From: Fimenecus sp045655645
Lineage (GTDB): Bacteria > Bacillota > Clostridia > Oscillospirales > Acutalibacteraceae
Assembly: GCA_045655645.1 (NCBI GenBank)
Contig: JAZOPS010000020.1
Coordinates: 1-64,000 of the forward strand
DNA: 64,000 nucleotides
Direction: 5' to 3'
The translations under genes and the position numbers were made by a program. Below the pieces are notes generated by a model that saw only the letters and a program-made list of their open reading frames with translations, did no database searches and was not told the origin of the DNA. Of the stretch, positions 15,190 to 24,515 are shown one piece after another; position 1 is the stretch's first letter; each line of letters begins with the position of its first letter.

Positions 15190-16603
15190 GAAAAGTTTCG
15201 AGATTGCGGCGGAAGTAATTCCGTCGCTTCGTCAATTAGAGTGGCAAAAATTAGAGATGTATGCGTTCTGTCACTTTGGTACAAATACATTCACAGGTCG
15301 TGAATGGGGAGATGGCACAGCATCGCCAAGTGTTTTTAATCCAAAAAAACTTGACGCTCGTCAATGGGCAAGAGAGATTAAAAATGCAGGTATGAAAGCC
15401 ATAATTCTCACTTGTAAGCACCATGATGGTTTCTGTTTGTGGCCAAGTGAATATACAGATTATAGCGTGAAAAATAGTCCTTATAAAAACGGCAATGGTG
15501 ATGTGGTGCGTGAAGTGTCCGACGCTTGCCGTGAATATGGGCTTAAATTTGGTGTGTATTTATCTCCTTGGGACAGACACGAAAGCACCTATGGAACAGG
15601 CGAAGAATATAATACATATTTTAAAAATCAGTTGACAGAACTTGCAACAAAATATGGCGACATTTTCTGCTTTTGGTTTGATGGTGCTTGTGGTGAAGGC
15701 AAAAACGGTAAAAAACAAGTTTATGACTGGAATTCATATTTTGCACTTATCCGTGAATTGCAACCAAATGCAGTAATTAACATTTGTGGACCTGATGTCC
15801 GTTGGTGTGGCAACGAAGCAGGCAAGTCAAGAGAATCTGAGTGGAGTGTAGTGCCTTATTACATTAGTAACCAAGATTATGTTGCTGAACATTCCCAACA
15901 AGAAGATAATCCGGAATTTGCAAAAAGGGTAGAGGCAACAACTCAAGATTTAGGCAGTCGAAAAGCAATTGAAGGTTGTAAAGATTTTATTTGGTATCCC
16001 GCTGAAGTTGATGTGTCAATTCGTCCGGGTTGGTTTTATCACAAACGAGAAGACTTCAAGGTTAAATCACTTAAAAAACTTATGCATATTTATTGGGGTA
16101 GCGTGGGTGGTAATTCATCATTACTTCTCAACATTCCACCCGATAAAAATGGTCTTCTCGCAAAAGCCGATGTCCGTGCACTTCGCAAGTTCGGTGACGA
16201 ATTGCGAAAAGAATTCCCCGAAAATCTTTTAAAAGATTGCGTTGTGTCAGCATCGTCCAAACTTGATGATGAACATAGTGCAAACAACATCACAACTGAA
16301 AATGGCTATTGGCAATGTGGAGTAGGGGACGAACAACCCGAAATCATAATAGACCTTAATTCGCCTGTAATTGCCGATAAAATCCTTTTAAAAGAGAATA
16401 TAGCAACAGGACAACAGATAGAAAGTTTTGATGTTTATGGGGATTGTGGTAATGGTTATGAGAAACTTTGTTCATCAACTGTAATCGGTGCAAAACGTAT
16501 CTGCCGTTTCAAAAAACAAAAACTCAACTCATTGAAGATTGTAATTACATCATATCGTGTAAAAGCAACTCTTAATAAAATTGAATTATATTGCAAAAAA
16601 TAA
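15179..16603 (+). CDS. Alpha-L-fucosidase, GH29
   Basis: 474 residues from ATG 15179, overlapping the DUF1667 stop. The barrel domain has CHFGTNTFTGREWGDG near the N-terminus, LTCKHHDGFCLWPS and FCFWFDGACGEG, where Asp168 is the expected GH29 nucleophile. The C-terminal ~130 residues (from DCVVSASSKLDD) form a discoidin/F5-8C-like beta domain common in GH29-B enzymes. No signal peptide, so it should act on imported fucosylated oligosaccharides. Position behind a redox operon suggests read-through expression; the sugar transporter 1.2 kb on may supply substrate (inference). Confidence 0.9.
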   Translation: MQNKKSFEIAAEVIPSLRQLEWQKLEMYAFCHFGTNTFTGREWGDGTASPSVFNPKKLDARQWAREIKNAGMKAIILTCKHHDGFCLWPSEYTDYSVKNSPYKNGNGDVVREVSDACREYGLKFGVYLSPWDRHESTYGTGEEYNTYFKNQLTELATKYGDIFCFWFDGACGEGKNGKKQVYDWNSYFALIRELQPNAVINICGPDVRWCGNEAGKSRESEWSVVPYYISNQDYVAEHSQQEDNPEFAKRVEATTQDLGSRKAIEGCKDFIWYPAEVDVSIRPGWFYHKREDFKVKSLKKLMHIYWGSVGGNSSLLLNIPPDKNGLLAKADVRALRKFGDELRKEFPENLLKDCVVSASSKLDDEHSANNITTENGYWQCGVGDEQPEIIIDLNSPVIADKILLKENIATGQQIESFDVYGDCGNGYEKLCSSTVIGAKRICRFKKQKLNSLKIVITSYRVKATLNKIELYCKK

Positions 16604-16629
16604 AAAGGATGCTGTCAAGCATCCTTTTT
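16602..16629. terminator. Bidirectional terminator between fucosidase and acyltransferase
   Basis: AAAAAGGATGC / GCATCCTTTTT around a six-base loop. The A-tract on one side and T-tract on the other let it serve both convergent genes. The stop codon of the minus-strand acyltransferase is inside the loop. Confidence 0.9.
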
Positions 16630-17742
16630 ATTTTTAATTAAATTTATGCTTTTTAAAGTTATTGTATAGAACAGATCATAGATAACATTTATTATGTACG
16701 ATAATAAATATGATAAAATTATTACAGAAGAAACACATACAAGATAGTATTTAAATTGTTCTTCGAAATTATTAGTAACAATTTTGCTTAAAAAGTTATA
16801 TACTAAATCGTCACATAGAGATGATATTAAGTAAGCGCCTAATGTCAAATTTGAAAGCTTTGATAGAAACTTTTTTGTATTTTTGTTAAAATTGTCTGTT
16901 TTTATATTTACTAGTAAAATAAAAAGTAAAACTGATATAATCATGACTAGTAAACCATTCCAATGCTGGTATGCTCCACTTATAAAAATATGACCATAGC
17001 TTCTATAGATACAATATACTCCAAAAACAAAACCTGTACCAAGATACATAAGAAGGTTATTTAAAGGTTTAATTTTTGGTTTAAATTCATTTAGATACGC
17101 TCCAATATAATAATATGTTATTGGATAAAAATTTATCCAATAATCAGGAATAAGTTTGTTATAGTTATTTGAAAAAGCTGGATTAAGCCACCAACCTGCT
17201 TCAGTGAAATTATAAGTATTAAAGACTGAGGGTAGCATGGTAATCACAATTAGTGTAACAATCAAAACTTGTTTATCCTTTTTTAATTTAATATTGTTAT
17301 ATACCAAATTCAAAAAAGGAATCAACAAAAATAAACCAATATACATTTCAATATACCATGAGTATTTTGCTGATTTATAAGAAGTTATGCTAAAAATGAA
17401 ATCACTCAGACTTGTTGGAAGACCGGTAAAGTATTTGTTGTGAAAGTAACAAATAATACTTGCGATTAAATAAATTGATAGAGTTTTTATAATACCTTTG
17501 TAATAATTTTTTGATAATGTTTTAGTATTTAGCAGGTAGCCAGATAATAAAAGAAATAACGGAACGCAAACTAACGTAAAAGTTCTAACAATCACCATTA
17601 AAAAATGAATTGGTTCTTTAATGCCTGTATTATAAAAATCAGTGTTTAAAAAGAAATGAACCGCTGCTACTGAACAAAAAGCAACAATTCTGATTATATC
17701 TAATGAATAGTTTCTTTGTAATTCTTTATTCAATATACTCAC
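16615..17742 (-). CDS. Membrane acyltransferase (acyltransferase family 3)
   Basis: 375 residues with about ten predicted membrane helices. The N-terminus reads RNYSLDIIRIVAFCSVAAVHFF, the family-3 signature with the catalytic His in the first helix. Such enzymes O-acetylate surface glycans, lipids or peptidoglycan. The GTG at 17742 lies one base after AGGA; a TTG at 17733 would have better spacing, so the start is uncertain. The gene is visibly more AT-rich than its neighbours and is isolated between two terminators, which suggests an acquired cargo gene. The substrate is unknown. Confidence 0.85.
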   Translation of the reverse strand: MSILNKELQRNYSLDIIRIVAFCSVAAVHFFLNTDFYNTGIKEPIHFLMVIVRTFTLVCVPLFLLLSGYLLNTKTLSKNYYKGIIKTLSIYLIASIICYFHNKYFTGLPTSLSDFIFSITSYKSAKYSWYIEMYIGLFLLIPFLNLVYNNIKLKKDKQVLIVTLIVITMLPSVFNTYNFTEAGWWLNPAFSNNYNKLIPDYWINFYPITYYYIGAYLNEFKPKIKPLNNLLMYLGTGFVFGVYCIYRSYGHIFISGAYQHWNGLLVMIISVLLFILLVNIKTDNFNKNTKKFLSKLSNLTLGAYLISSLCDDLVYNFLSKIVTNNFEEQFKYYLVCVSSVIILSYLLSYIINVIYDLFYTITLKSINLIKNKKDA

Positions 17743-17751
17743 ATCCTATTT

Positions 17752-17779
17752 AAAAAAGCCGTATTTTCATACGGCTTTT
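17752..17779 (-). terminator. Terminator of the GPH transporter gene
   Basis: Stem AAAAGCCGTAT / ATACGGCTTTT with TTTC loop. On the minus strand it ends in a T-run and lies 28 bp past the transporter stop. Confidence 0.88.
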
Positions 17780-17806
17780 GCTTATATATTTTATCGTGAT
17801 TGATTA

Positions 17807-19390
17807 TTATTCAGCGTCTGCAATTTCATTTGCAGCATCTTCATTCATTTTTTCAAGTCTTTCGCGACGTCTAACTTCAAGGTCTTTGAGCATCTGCTCT
17901 TTGAATTTACCGTCAACATTAAAGAATAAAAGAGTTACACCGTAAAGGAAACGAGCGATTGCAGGGAGTAAACAGAAAACAGCCCAGAAACCAAGAAGTG
18001 TATTGTAGTTTGACTCAGGGATAATGTTACCGAATTCGTCTTTTCTTGCAACATAACCAACCAATGAAATAACAACACCTGAAAGAAGGTTTGTGATTGA
18101 GTTAGCAGCCTTGCCGAAATAGTTTTGAACTGTCTGAACAAGAGCTTCGTTTCTCATACCAGTTTTCCATTCACTGTAGTCATAAACGTCACCTTGAAGA
18201 ACAGCACCTGCAACGTTTAAAAGCTGGTTAGGAAGACCACAAACTGTAAGACAGAATGTGAGAATTGCAAGATTAATTACTGCATTATGACCTTCCCAGT
18301 CAACAAGGAAGCCCTTGCCGTTGTTGCCGAAGATACCAATAAGGAATGTACCTGCATAAGCAAAACCTGCAAAGATACCAGATGCAACAGCAACTTTTTT
18401 AGCACCGAATCTGCGGATAAGTTTTGGTGCAAGTGGAACCATAATATAGTTAGGAATACCTGTGAAGATACCTGCGATTGAACCGTGCGCAACGTTCTTT
18501 GAGTTATGCATCCAATAGAAACTCTCACTTGCAACACCAACTGATTTGAAGCCGGCAAAGAATCCTGAAAGAACAAGCACAAACATTGGTCTGTTCTTGA
18601 AAACATTTTTAAATGATTCAATAACGCCAACTTCTTGCATCTGTTCACGAGATGCAAGCGGAACTCTTTCTCTCATAGCAGAGAATCCAAAGAATGCAGT
18701 AAATGCAGCGATTACTGTAATTATAACTGCAAAACCTGTATAGATGTCTTGCATACCGATTGGGTTTGCCCAGTTTGATGTAGCTTTTGGAAGAATACCA
18801 ACTGCGAATGATGCAATAGATGGAAGGAATACACCAAAAAGGTCAGCAAACTTTGATGTTGCAATCAGGTTGTCGCGCTCGTTGTTGTTTGGAGTAATAT
18901 TATAAAGCATAATATTCCAAGCACCGAAATATGACATACCAAGGTTATAGACAAAAATAGCAATAATAGTCCAGATAACTTTCTGCCACTCATGCACAAG
19001 GAAGGATGGAGTGGTAAAGAGCATTACCATTGCAATTGCCCAGAATGGTGTAGGAATAACAAGCCATGGACGAAGTCTTCCCCAACGAGTACGGGTTCTG
19101 TCAATAATTAAACCTGAAATTGAGTCGTCAACTGCGTCATAGATTGTTTCGATGAACATAATGATACCGTATGTACTACCTGACATTCCGAGAAAGCTGA
19201 TAGCAAAGAACTGACGGAATGCATTAACATATTGGCTCAAGTTTTTCTGACCGAAAGATGTTAAAAGGAAACCTGCAATTTCTTTTGGACGAAGATAACG
19301 TCTGTCAAGAGCAGAAGCCTGTTCAACGTTTGATTCAACAGCGCCTGTTTCAACTTCTTCGGCAACAGTGGTTGTAGTTGTGTTTTCCAC
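17807..19390 (-). CDS. GPH-family sugar:cation symporter (MFS_2)
   Basis: 527 residues, twelve membrane helices preceded by an acidic ~30-residue cytoplasmic start and followed by a charged tail. DDSISGLIIDRTRTRWGRLRPWLV is the glycoside-pentoside-hexuronide loop 2-3 signature. Members import di- and oligosaccharides or glycosides with Na+ or H+. GTG start with AAGGCGTGA upstream. It has its own promoter and no partner in the operon; the intracellular fucosidase nearby is a plausible consumer of its cargo but that is inference. Confidence 0.9.
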   Translation of the reverse strand: MENTTTTTVAEEVETGAVESNVEQASALDRRYLRPKEIAGFLLTSFGQKNLSQYVNAFRQFFAISFLGMSGSTYGIIMFIETIYDAVDDSISGLIIDRTRTRWGRLRPWLVIPTPFWAIAMVMLFTTPSFLVHEWQKVIWTIIAIFVYNLGMSYFGAWNIMLYNITPNNNERDNLIATSKFADLFGVFLPSIASFAVGILPKATSNWANPIGMQDIYTGFAVIITVIAAFTAFFGFSAMRERVPLASREQMQEVGVIESFKNVFKNRPMFVLVLSGFFAGFKSVGVASESFYWMHNSKNVAHGSIAGIFTGIPNYIMVPLAPKLIRRFGAKKVAVASGIFAGFAYAGTFLIGIFGNNGKGFLVDWEGHNAVINLAILTFCLTVCGLPNQLLNVAGAVLQGDVYDYSEWKTGMRNEALVQTVQNYFGKAANSITNLLSGVVISLVGYVARKDEFGNIIPESNYNTLLGFWAVFCLLPAIARFLYGVTLLFFNVDGKFKEQMLKDLEVRRRERLEKMNEDAANEIADAE

Positions 19391-19442
19391 TTTTCAATCA
19401 CGCCTTTTTGAATAAAAATTATATTTTGAAATATACTAAATT

Positions 19443-19471
19443 AATATACCATAAATTTTTCCAATAATCAA
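19443..19471 (-). promoter_or_regulatory. Promoter of the GPH transporter gene
   Basis: Reading the minus strand: TTGATT (19471-19466), 17-bp spacer, TATATT (19448-19443), 53 bp before the GTG. Confidence 0.7.
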
Positions 19472-19495
19472 CCGAAAACCGAGTGATTTTTGAAA

Positions 19496-19942
19496 TTATT
19501 TCAAGTTTTGATAAAAAGCAACAGCAAGTCGGTCACAGCGTTCGTTCTCAGGGTGCCCAGCGTGACCTTTTACCCATTCAAATTCATATTCATGTTGAGA
19601 GAGAAGAGTTAAAAGTCTGTCCCAAAGGTCAGGGTTTAATGCAGGTTTCTTATCAGCCTTGCGCCAGTTGTTCTTTTTCCAACCTTCAGCCCAACCTTGT
19701 GTAATTCCATTAACCACATAGGATGAATCAGAATAAATTTTAACTCTGCATTTTCTGTTAAGTGCTTCGAGACCATTAATAACAGCCAATAATTCCATTC
19801 TGTTATTTGTGGTTTCGTGTTCACCGCCTGAAAGTTCTTTTTCAACGCCGTTACAACGAAGAATAGCACCCCAACCACCAGGACCAGGGTTGCCTGAACA
19901 AGCACCATCAGTGAAAAGTTCAACAAAAGTCAAGTTTTCCAT
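19496..19942 (-). CDS. rnhA: Ribonuclease HI
   Basis: 148 residues, standard RNase HI length. FTDGACSGNPGPGGWG carries Asp12, MELLAV Glu50, YSDSSYVVNG Asp72, and the C-terminal KGHAGHPENERCDRLA the catalytic-site His and Asp137. All four metal-binding carboxylates are present. It removes RNA from RNA-DNA hybrids such as R-loops and primers. Divergent from rnj, with its own promoter. ATG start; upstream bases read CGAGG on the minus strand. Confidence 0.95.
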   Translation of the reverse strand: MENLTFVELFTDGACSGNPGPGGWGAILRCNGVEKELSGGEHETTNNRMELLAVINGLEALNRKCRVKIYSDSSYVVNGITQGWAEGWKKNNWRKADKKPALNPDLWDRLLTLLSQHEYEFEWVKGHAGHPENERCDRLAVAFYQNLK

Positions 19943-19981
19943 ATATACCTCGTATAAAACTTAAAAATAATAACAAAAATA

Positions 19982-20010
19982 ATTTTAGCATACTTTTTTT
20001 GTTTTAACAA
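19982..20010 (-). promoter_or_regulatory. Promoter of rnhA
   Basis: Minus strand: TTGTTA (20010-20005), 17-bp spacer, TAAAAT (19987-19982). Confidence 0.65.
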
Positions 20011-20041
20011 TATAAAAAAGAAATATCGCTTTTATAGTTTC

Positions 20042-20149
20042 TTGACAATGATTTGAAAAAATAGTAATATAATGACAATATATTGAGTTATTATGTCCTT
20101 TTGTGAATATATTTAATTATAAATTCTATTTTGCAATGCCTTTTGCAAA
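20042..20149 (+). promoter_or_regulatory. Promoter and 5' leader of rnj
   Basis: TTGACA at 20042-20047 followed by TAATAT at 17 bp spacing (20065-20070), overlapping a better-looking TATAAT (20068-20073) at 20 bp. The leader of about 110 bases contains a 7-bp hairpin TTTGCAA / TTGCAAA (20130-20136 with 20143-20149) ahead of GGAGG at 20181. RNase mRNAs are often autoregulated through the leader; nothing here proves that. Confidence 0.6.
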
Positions 20150-20190
20150 TTACATAATCCGAAAAAACAGAATAATAAAAGGAGGAAAAT

Positions 20191-22038
20191 ATGGCAAAAA
20201 ATAAAGAAAAACAAGCACAAACAAATGAAACTAAACATGGTGCCAAGAGTAAAAACTCTAATCGTGGCAAACAAAGTGCTAACAAAAAAACAACACAGAA
20301 TAAAAAGACTAAAAATTCTTTAAATTCAAAGCCCAAGAAACAAACAACACAAAAGAAGAAAAACACACAAAAGCGTGAAGAAATAAATGTTAAAATTGCT
20401 TTTTTAGGTGGACTTAACGAAGTCGGCAAAAATATGACTCTCTATGAGTGTCAGGGTGATATGATTCTTGTGGACTGTGGTCTCGCATTCCCAGAACCAG
20501 ATATGTTAGGCGTTGACCTTGTTATCCCTGATTTCACTTATGTTGAAGATAATGCAAACAAAATCAAAGGTATATTTATAACTCACGGTCACGAAGACCA
20601 TATAGGTGGCTTAGCTTACCTTTTGCAGAGAGTTAATATTCCTGTTTATGGAACAAAACTCACAATCGGTCTTATCGAGAACAAATTAAAAGAGCATAAG
20701 ATACTTGAAAAAGTAAAACTTAATGTAATCAAACCAAAAGATAAAGTAAAACTTGGTTGCTTTGAAGTTGAAGCAATTCATGTTAATCACTCAATTCCTG
20801 ATGCTTTGGCTCTTGCAATTACAAGTCCTGCAGGTCTTATTTTGCAGACAGGTGACTTTAAGATTGACACAACACCAATTGATGGTGATGTTATTGACCT
20901 TGCCCGTATTGCAAGACTTGGTGAAAAAGGCGTTTTGTGTCTGCTTTCAGACTCAACAAATGCTCAAAGACCGGGATATACTGCAAGTGAACGCACAGTA
21001 GGTGAGTCATTTGGCCGTCTTTTCCAAAAGGCAGATGGTAAAAGACTCATTGTCGCAACATTCGCTTCAAATATCCACAGAGTTCAGCAGATAATTGATG
21101 CTGCACAGTCTGTTGGTAGAAAAGTTGCACTTTCAGGTCGAAGCCTTGAGAATGTTGTTGAAACAGCATCGAAACTTGGTTATCTCAATGTTCCTGATGG
21201 AATTCTTGTGAGTATTGATATGGTATCTCGTTACCCACACGACAAGCTTGTTATTATTACAACAGGCAGTCAGGGTGAACCAATGTCAGCTCTTTACAGA
21301 ATGGCATTTTCAGAGCATAGACGCGTTGAAATTGGCACAGGGGACTATGTCATTATTTCTGCAACCCCAATTCCCGGTAACGAAAAAACTGTGGGTAAAG
21401 TTGTTGATGAACTTTTAAAACGCGGTGCAGAAGTTGTTTATGAAAAAATGTATGATGTCCATGTTTCAGGTCACGCGTGTCAAGAAGAATTGAAACTCAT
21501 AATGAGTCTTGCAAAACCAAAATTCTTTATTCCTGTTCACGGTGAACAAAAACATCTCAGAAGTCACGCTCAATTAGCAGAGAGCATGGGAATACCATCA
21601 AGTAATATCTTTATTGCCGATAACGGTCGTCAGTTGCAATTGTCAAAACGCAAAATGACAGCTTTAGAAAATGTTCCTGCTGGTAAGATTTTTGTTGATG
21701 GCTATGGCGTTGGTGATGTCGGTAATGCTGTTATCAAAGAGCGTAAGCGTCTTGCAGAAGATGGTCTTATGATAATCAGTGCAGTAATAGAAAAAGAAAC
21801 AGGAATGCTTGTTTCAGGTCCTGAAATTGTGTCTCGTGGATTTGTTTATGTGCGCGATTCAGAACAACTTATTGCAGAAGCAAAGTTAGTCGCACAAATA
21901 GTAATTGACGAGTGTATCTATGATGGTCGCATTGAATGGAGTACAATCCGAAACAGAATGAGAGACGATATTTCTCGTCTTCTCTATGACAGAACAAAGA
22001 GAAGTCCAATGGTGCTTCCTTTAATAACAACGGTGTAA
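20191..22038 (+). CDS. rnj: Ribonuclease J with long basic N-terminal extension
   Basis: 615 residues. The metallo-beta-lactamase/beta-CASP core begins near 66 (NVKIAFLGGLNEVGKNM) with the zinc motif HGHEDH at 132-137, and continues through the RNase J C-terminal domain with SGHACQEELKL and PVHGE. It degrades and processes mRNA and rRNA (5'-exo and endo). The first ~64 residues are almost all Lys, Asn, Gln, Thr and Ser: a disordered polybasic arm not in B. subtilis RNase J1, presumably for RNA or ribosome binding. First gene of the rnj-gdpP-rplI-dnaB-tilS-hpt-ftsH run. Confidence 0.95.
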   Translation: MAKNKEKQAQTNETKHGAKSKNSNRGKQSANKKTTQNKKTKNSLNSKPKKQTTQKKKNTQKREEINVKIAFLGGLNEVGKNMTLYECQGDMILVDCGLAFPEPDMLGVDLVIPDFTYVEDNANKIKGIFITHGHEDHIGGLAYLLQRVNIPVYGTKLTIGLIENKLKEHKILEKVKLNVIKPKDKVKLGCFEVEAIHVNHSIPDALALAITSPAGLILQTGDFKIDTTPIDGDVIDLARIARLGEKGVLCLLSDSTNAQRPGYTASERTVGESFGRLFQKADGKRLIVATFASNIHRVQQIIDAAQSVGRKVALSGRSLENVVETASKLGYLNVPDGILVSIDMVSRYPHDKLVIITTGSQGEPMSALYRMAFSEHRRVEIGTGDYVIISATPIPGNEKTVGKVVDELLKRGAEVVYEKMYDVHVSGHACQEELKLIMSLAKPKFFIPVHGEQKHLRSHAQLAESMGIPSSNIFIADNGRQLQLSKRKMTALENVPAGKIFVDGYGVGDVGNAVIKERKRLAEDGLMIISAVIEKETGMLVSGPEIVSRGFVYVRDSEQLIAEAKLVAQIVIDECIYDGRIEWSTIRNRMRDDISRLLYDRTKRSPMVLPLITTV

Positions 22039-22042
22039 AATT

Positions 22043-24031
22043 ATGAAAAAGACTAGCAACAAAAACGATTTAAGAGAAACTATTGTTTCAAACCCAATAG
22101 CAACAGCGGCGGTAATTGTCAGTGTTGTTATGTGTGTTGCTATGCTCTTTTATAACTATAAACTTGCAATTGCAGAATTGTTGCTTATTGCAATATTTTT
22201 AATTGTTGCATTTTGGGTTAAAGGTGTTGAGTTCAGAAAACTTCGCGGCGTTGTTAACGCTTTGGAGCGAGAAATATCAGTTGATGATGGTGAACTTCGC
22301 AGTTTTCCGTTACCAGTATTGCTTTTTGACAGTACAGAAAAAATCGTCTGGTATAACACTCTTTTCCAGAATCAATTTATAACTGACCACAAAATTGAGA
22401 AAATCAATATCCGTCAGTTTACATCGGGACAAGGTCTTGATGTTATCCATGATAATATGTATATAGAATGTGAATATGGCGATAAGAAATATACCGTGTT
22501 CTCAGGTAATACAGAATATAAAAATGAAGTTGTCTACGCTTTGTATTTTGTTGAAGATACAGAACTAAAAAATTATAGAACAGCTTATGATGAATCAAGA
22601 CCGGTTGTATTATTTATAAGTCTTGATGGCATTGAAGAATCTTTGCGTGAATTTAGAGAAAGCCAACAAGCAGAAATTCTTGGTGGCGTTGAAACAATAA
22701 TTGAAAATTGGTTTGCAAAGTATAATTGCATTTCAAGAAAAGTCAATCATGGCAGAATTATTGCATTGTGTGAGACAAAGAGCCTTGATGCAATGAAAGA
22801 AGATAAATTCTCAATTTTGTCCCTTGTTCGTTCCTATACATACAATGATAAAGTTATGGGAATCACACTTTCAGTGGGTGCAGGTTCAGGTGAAAACTTC
22901 TTTGAATGTGAAGTTGCTGCTCGTCAGGCACTTGATATGGCAATGGGTCGTGGCGGAGACCAAGTGGCAATCAAACTTAATAAGAATGACTTCGAATTTT
23001 TTGGTGGCGTGGCAAAGGGTGTTCAAAAACGCACAAAAGTCAGAACAAGAATTGTTGCATCTGCAATTGGTGAGATTATAAAATCAAGTTCGAATGTGCT
23101 TATTATGGGTCACCGTTTTGCTGACCTTGACTCTCTTGGTTCAGCGGTAGGCGTTGCTATGATTAGTAATGCACTTGATAAAGATGCAAAAATTGTAATG
23201 TCATCGAAAACAACTTTGGCAATGCCACTTGCAAAGCATCTTGAAAATTCAGGTATGAATGACTTGATAATAGAGCCACAAGATGTTGACGATTACCTCA
23301 AAAAAGGAACATTGTTGATAATTGTTGATACTCACAGAAAGAGCTTCTTAGAATATCCTGAACTCTTTGACTTGGCAAATAAGGTTGTTGTTATTGACCA
23401 TCATAGAAAAACAGTTGACCATATAAATAAAGCAGTGATTTTCTATCACGAGCCAAATGCATCGTCTGCATCAGAAATGGTAACTGAACTTATTGAATAT
23501 ATCCCGTTTGATGTTAAAGTGCCACAAGTCTGTGCAGAAGCATTGATGTCAGGCATTACACTTGATACCAAGAATTTTGTAATGAAAACAGGTGTTCGTA
23601 CTTTTGAAGCAGCAGCATATCTTCGCTCATTGGGCGCTGATACTGTTGCAGTTAAGCAACTTTTCTCTAATAGTATGAAAACACAAAAGGATAAGAGCGA
23701 AGTTGTAAAAAATGCGGCAATGTATAATAATTGTGCAATCGGCGTTGTTGATTTTGAGTCTGACGATGTGAGAATTGTTGCAAGTCAGGCTGCCGATGAA
23801 CTTTTAAATGTCGATGATGTTGATGCAGCGTTTGTTGTATTCAAAACAGATAATGTTATGAATATCTCAGCTCGTTCTTACGGTGAACTCAATGTTCAAC
23901 TTGTTATGGAAGAATTGGGTGGTGGCGGTCATCAAACAATGGCTGCAGCACAGTTGAGTGACGAAACCTTTGAATCAACACTTGACTATCTTAAAAAAGC
24001 AATTGATAAAGTTAATGAGATACAGAAATGA
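22043..24031 (+). CDS. gdpP: Cyclic-di-AMP phosphodiesterase GdpP (DHH family)
   Basis: 662 residues: two membrane helices (about 20-60), a PAS-like domain, a degenerate GGDEF domain (about 185-320), then DHH/DHHA1. The DHH part has MGHRFADLDSLGSAVG (about 355-370) and the name-giving VVIDHHRKTVDH near 450, with GGGGHQTMAAAQ at the end; metal ligands are present. It hydrolyses c-di-AMP to pApA and so affects osmotic and wall homeostasis. Starts four bases after rnj stops; no separate promoter seen. Confidence 0.94.
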   Translation: MKKTSNKNDLRETIVSNPIATAAVIVSVVMCVAMLFYNYKLAIAELLLIAIFLIVAFWVKGVEFRKLRGVVNALEREISVDDGELRSFPLPVLLFDSTEKIVWYNTLFQNQFITDHKIEKINIRQFTSGQGLDVIHDNMYIECEYGDKKYTVFSGNTEYKNEVVYALYFVEDTELKNYRTAYDESRPVVLFISLDGIEESLREFRESQQAEILGGVETIIENWFAKYNCISRKVNHGRIIALCETKSLDAMKEDKFSILSLVRSYTYNDKVMGITLSVGAGSGENFFECEVAARQALDMAMGRGGDQVAIKLNKNDFEFFGGVAKGVQKRTKVRTRIVASAIGEIIKSSSNVLIMGHRFADLDSLGSAVGVAMISNALDKDAKIVMSSKTTLAMPLAKHLENSGMNDLIIEPQDVDDYLKKGTLLIIVDTHRKSFLEYPELFDLANKVVVIDHHRKTVDHINKAVIFYHEPNASSASEMVTELIEYIPFDVKVPQVCAEALMSGITLDTKNFVMKTGVRTFEAAAYLRSLGADTVAVKQLFSNSMKTQKDKSEVVKNAAMYNNCAIGVVDFESDDVRIVASQAADELLNVDDVDAAFVVFKTDNVMNISARSYGELNVQLVMEELGGGGHQTMAAAQLSDETFESTLDYLKKAIDKVNEIQK

Positions 24032-24041
24032 GGTAATATAA

Positions 24042-24482
24042 ATGGAAGTAATTTTAAAAGCAGATGTTAAAGGCTTGGGCAAAAAAGGTGAAAAGGTAAA
24101 AGCATCAGATGGTTATGCAAGAAACTTTCTTTTCCCAAAAGGACTTGCTGTAGAAGCAAATGCACAAAGCCTTACAGAACTTCGTAACCGTGAGCAGTCA
24201 AATCAACATAAGATTGATATGGAAGTTGCAGCAGCAAATGATTCAAAATCAAAGTTGCAGGGCAAGGTTATCAAAATAACTGCAAAAGCAGGTAACAACG
24301 GCAGAATTTTCGGTTCAGTAACAGCAAAAGAAGTTGCGGCTGAAATCGATAAGCAGTTCGCTGTTAAAGTTGATAAGAGAAAAATCACAATGGACGATAT
24401 TAAAAACTTTGGTTCATATAAAATCCAAGTTAAACTTTATACAAATATTGTAGCTGAAATGACAGTAATGGTTGGAGAATAA
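24042..24482 (+). CDS. rplI: 50S ribosomal protein L9
   Basis: 146 residues. N-terminal MEVILKADVKGLGKKGEKVKASDGYARNFLFPKG matches the L9 signature in full, split here as two recognisable blocks (GLGKKGE and GYARNFLFPKGLA), then the long connecting helix and the C-terminal domain. Eleven bases after gdpP with GAGG upstream; the gdpP-rplI-dnaB order is standard for Firmicutes. Confidence 0.96.
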   Translation: MEVILKADVKGLGKKGEKVKASDGYARNFLFPKGLAVEANAQSLTELRNREQSNQHKIDMEVAAANDSKSKLQGKVIKITAKAGNNGRIFGSVTAKEVAAEIDKQFAVKVDKRKITMDDIKNFGSYKIQVKLYTNIVAEMTVMVGE

Positions 24483-24515
24483 TTCAATCTAATTGTCTTA
24501 TTGGAGTGAAGGAAA

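Noticed and set aside
20091..20429. Minus-strand frame rich in Phe and Leu over the rnj start
   Set aside because: It mirrors the Lys/Asn-rich RNase J arm and has no ribosome site.
23100..23160. GdpP DHH domain with altered GHRFADLDS motif as inactive
   Set aside because: Only the usual Pro is changed to Ala; the metal-binding Asp and DHH residues are present, so it should be active.
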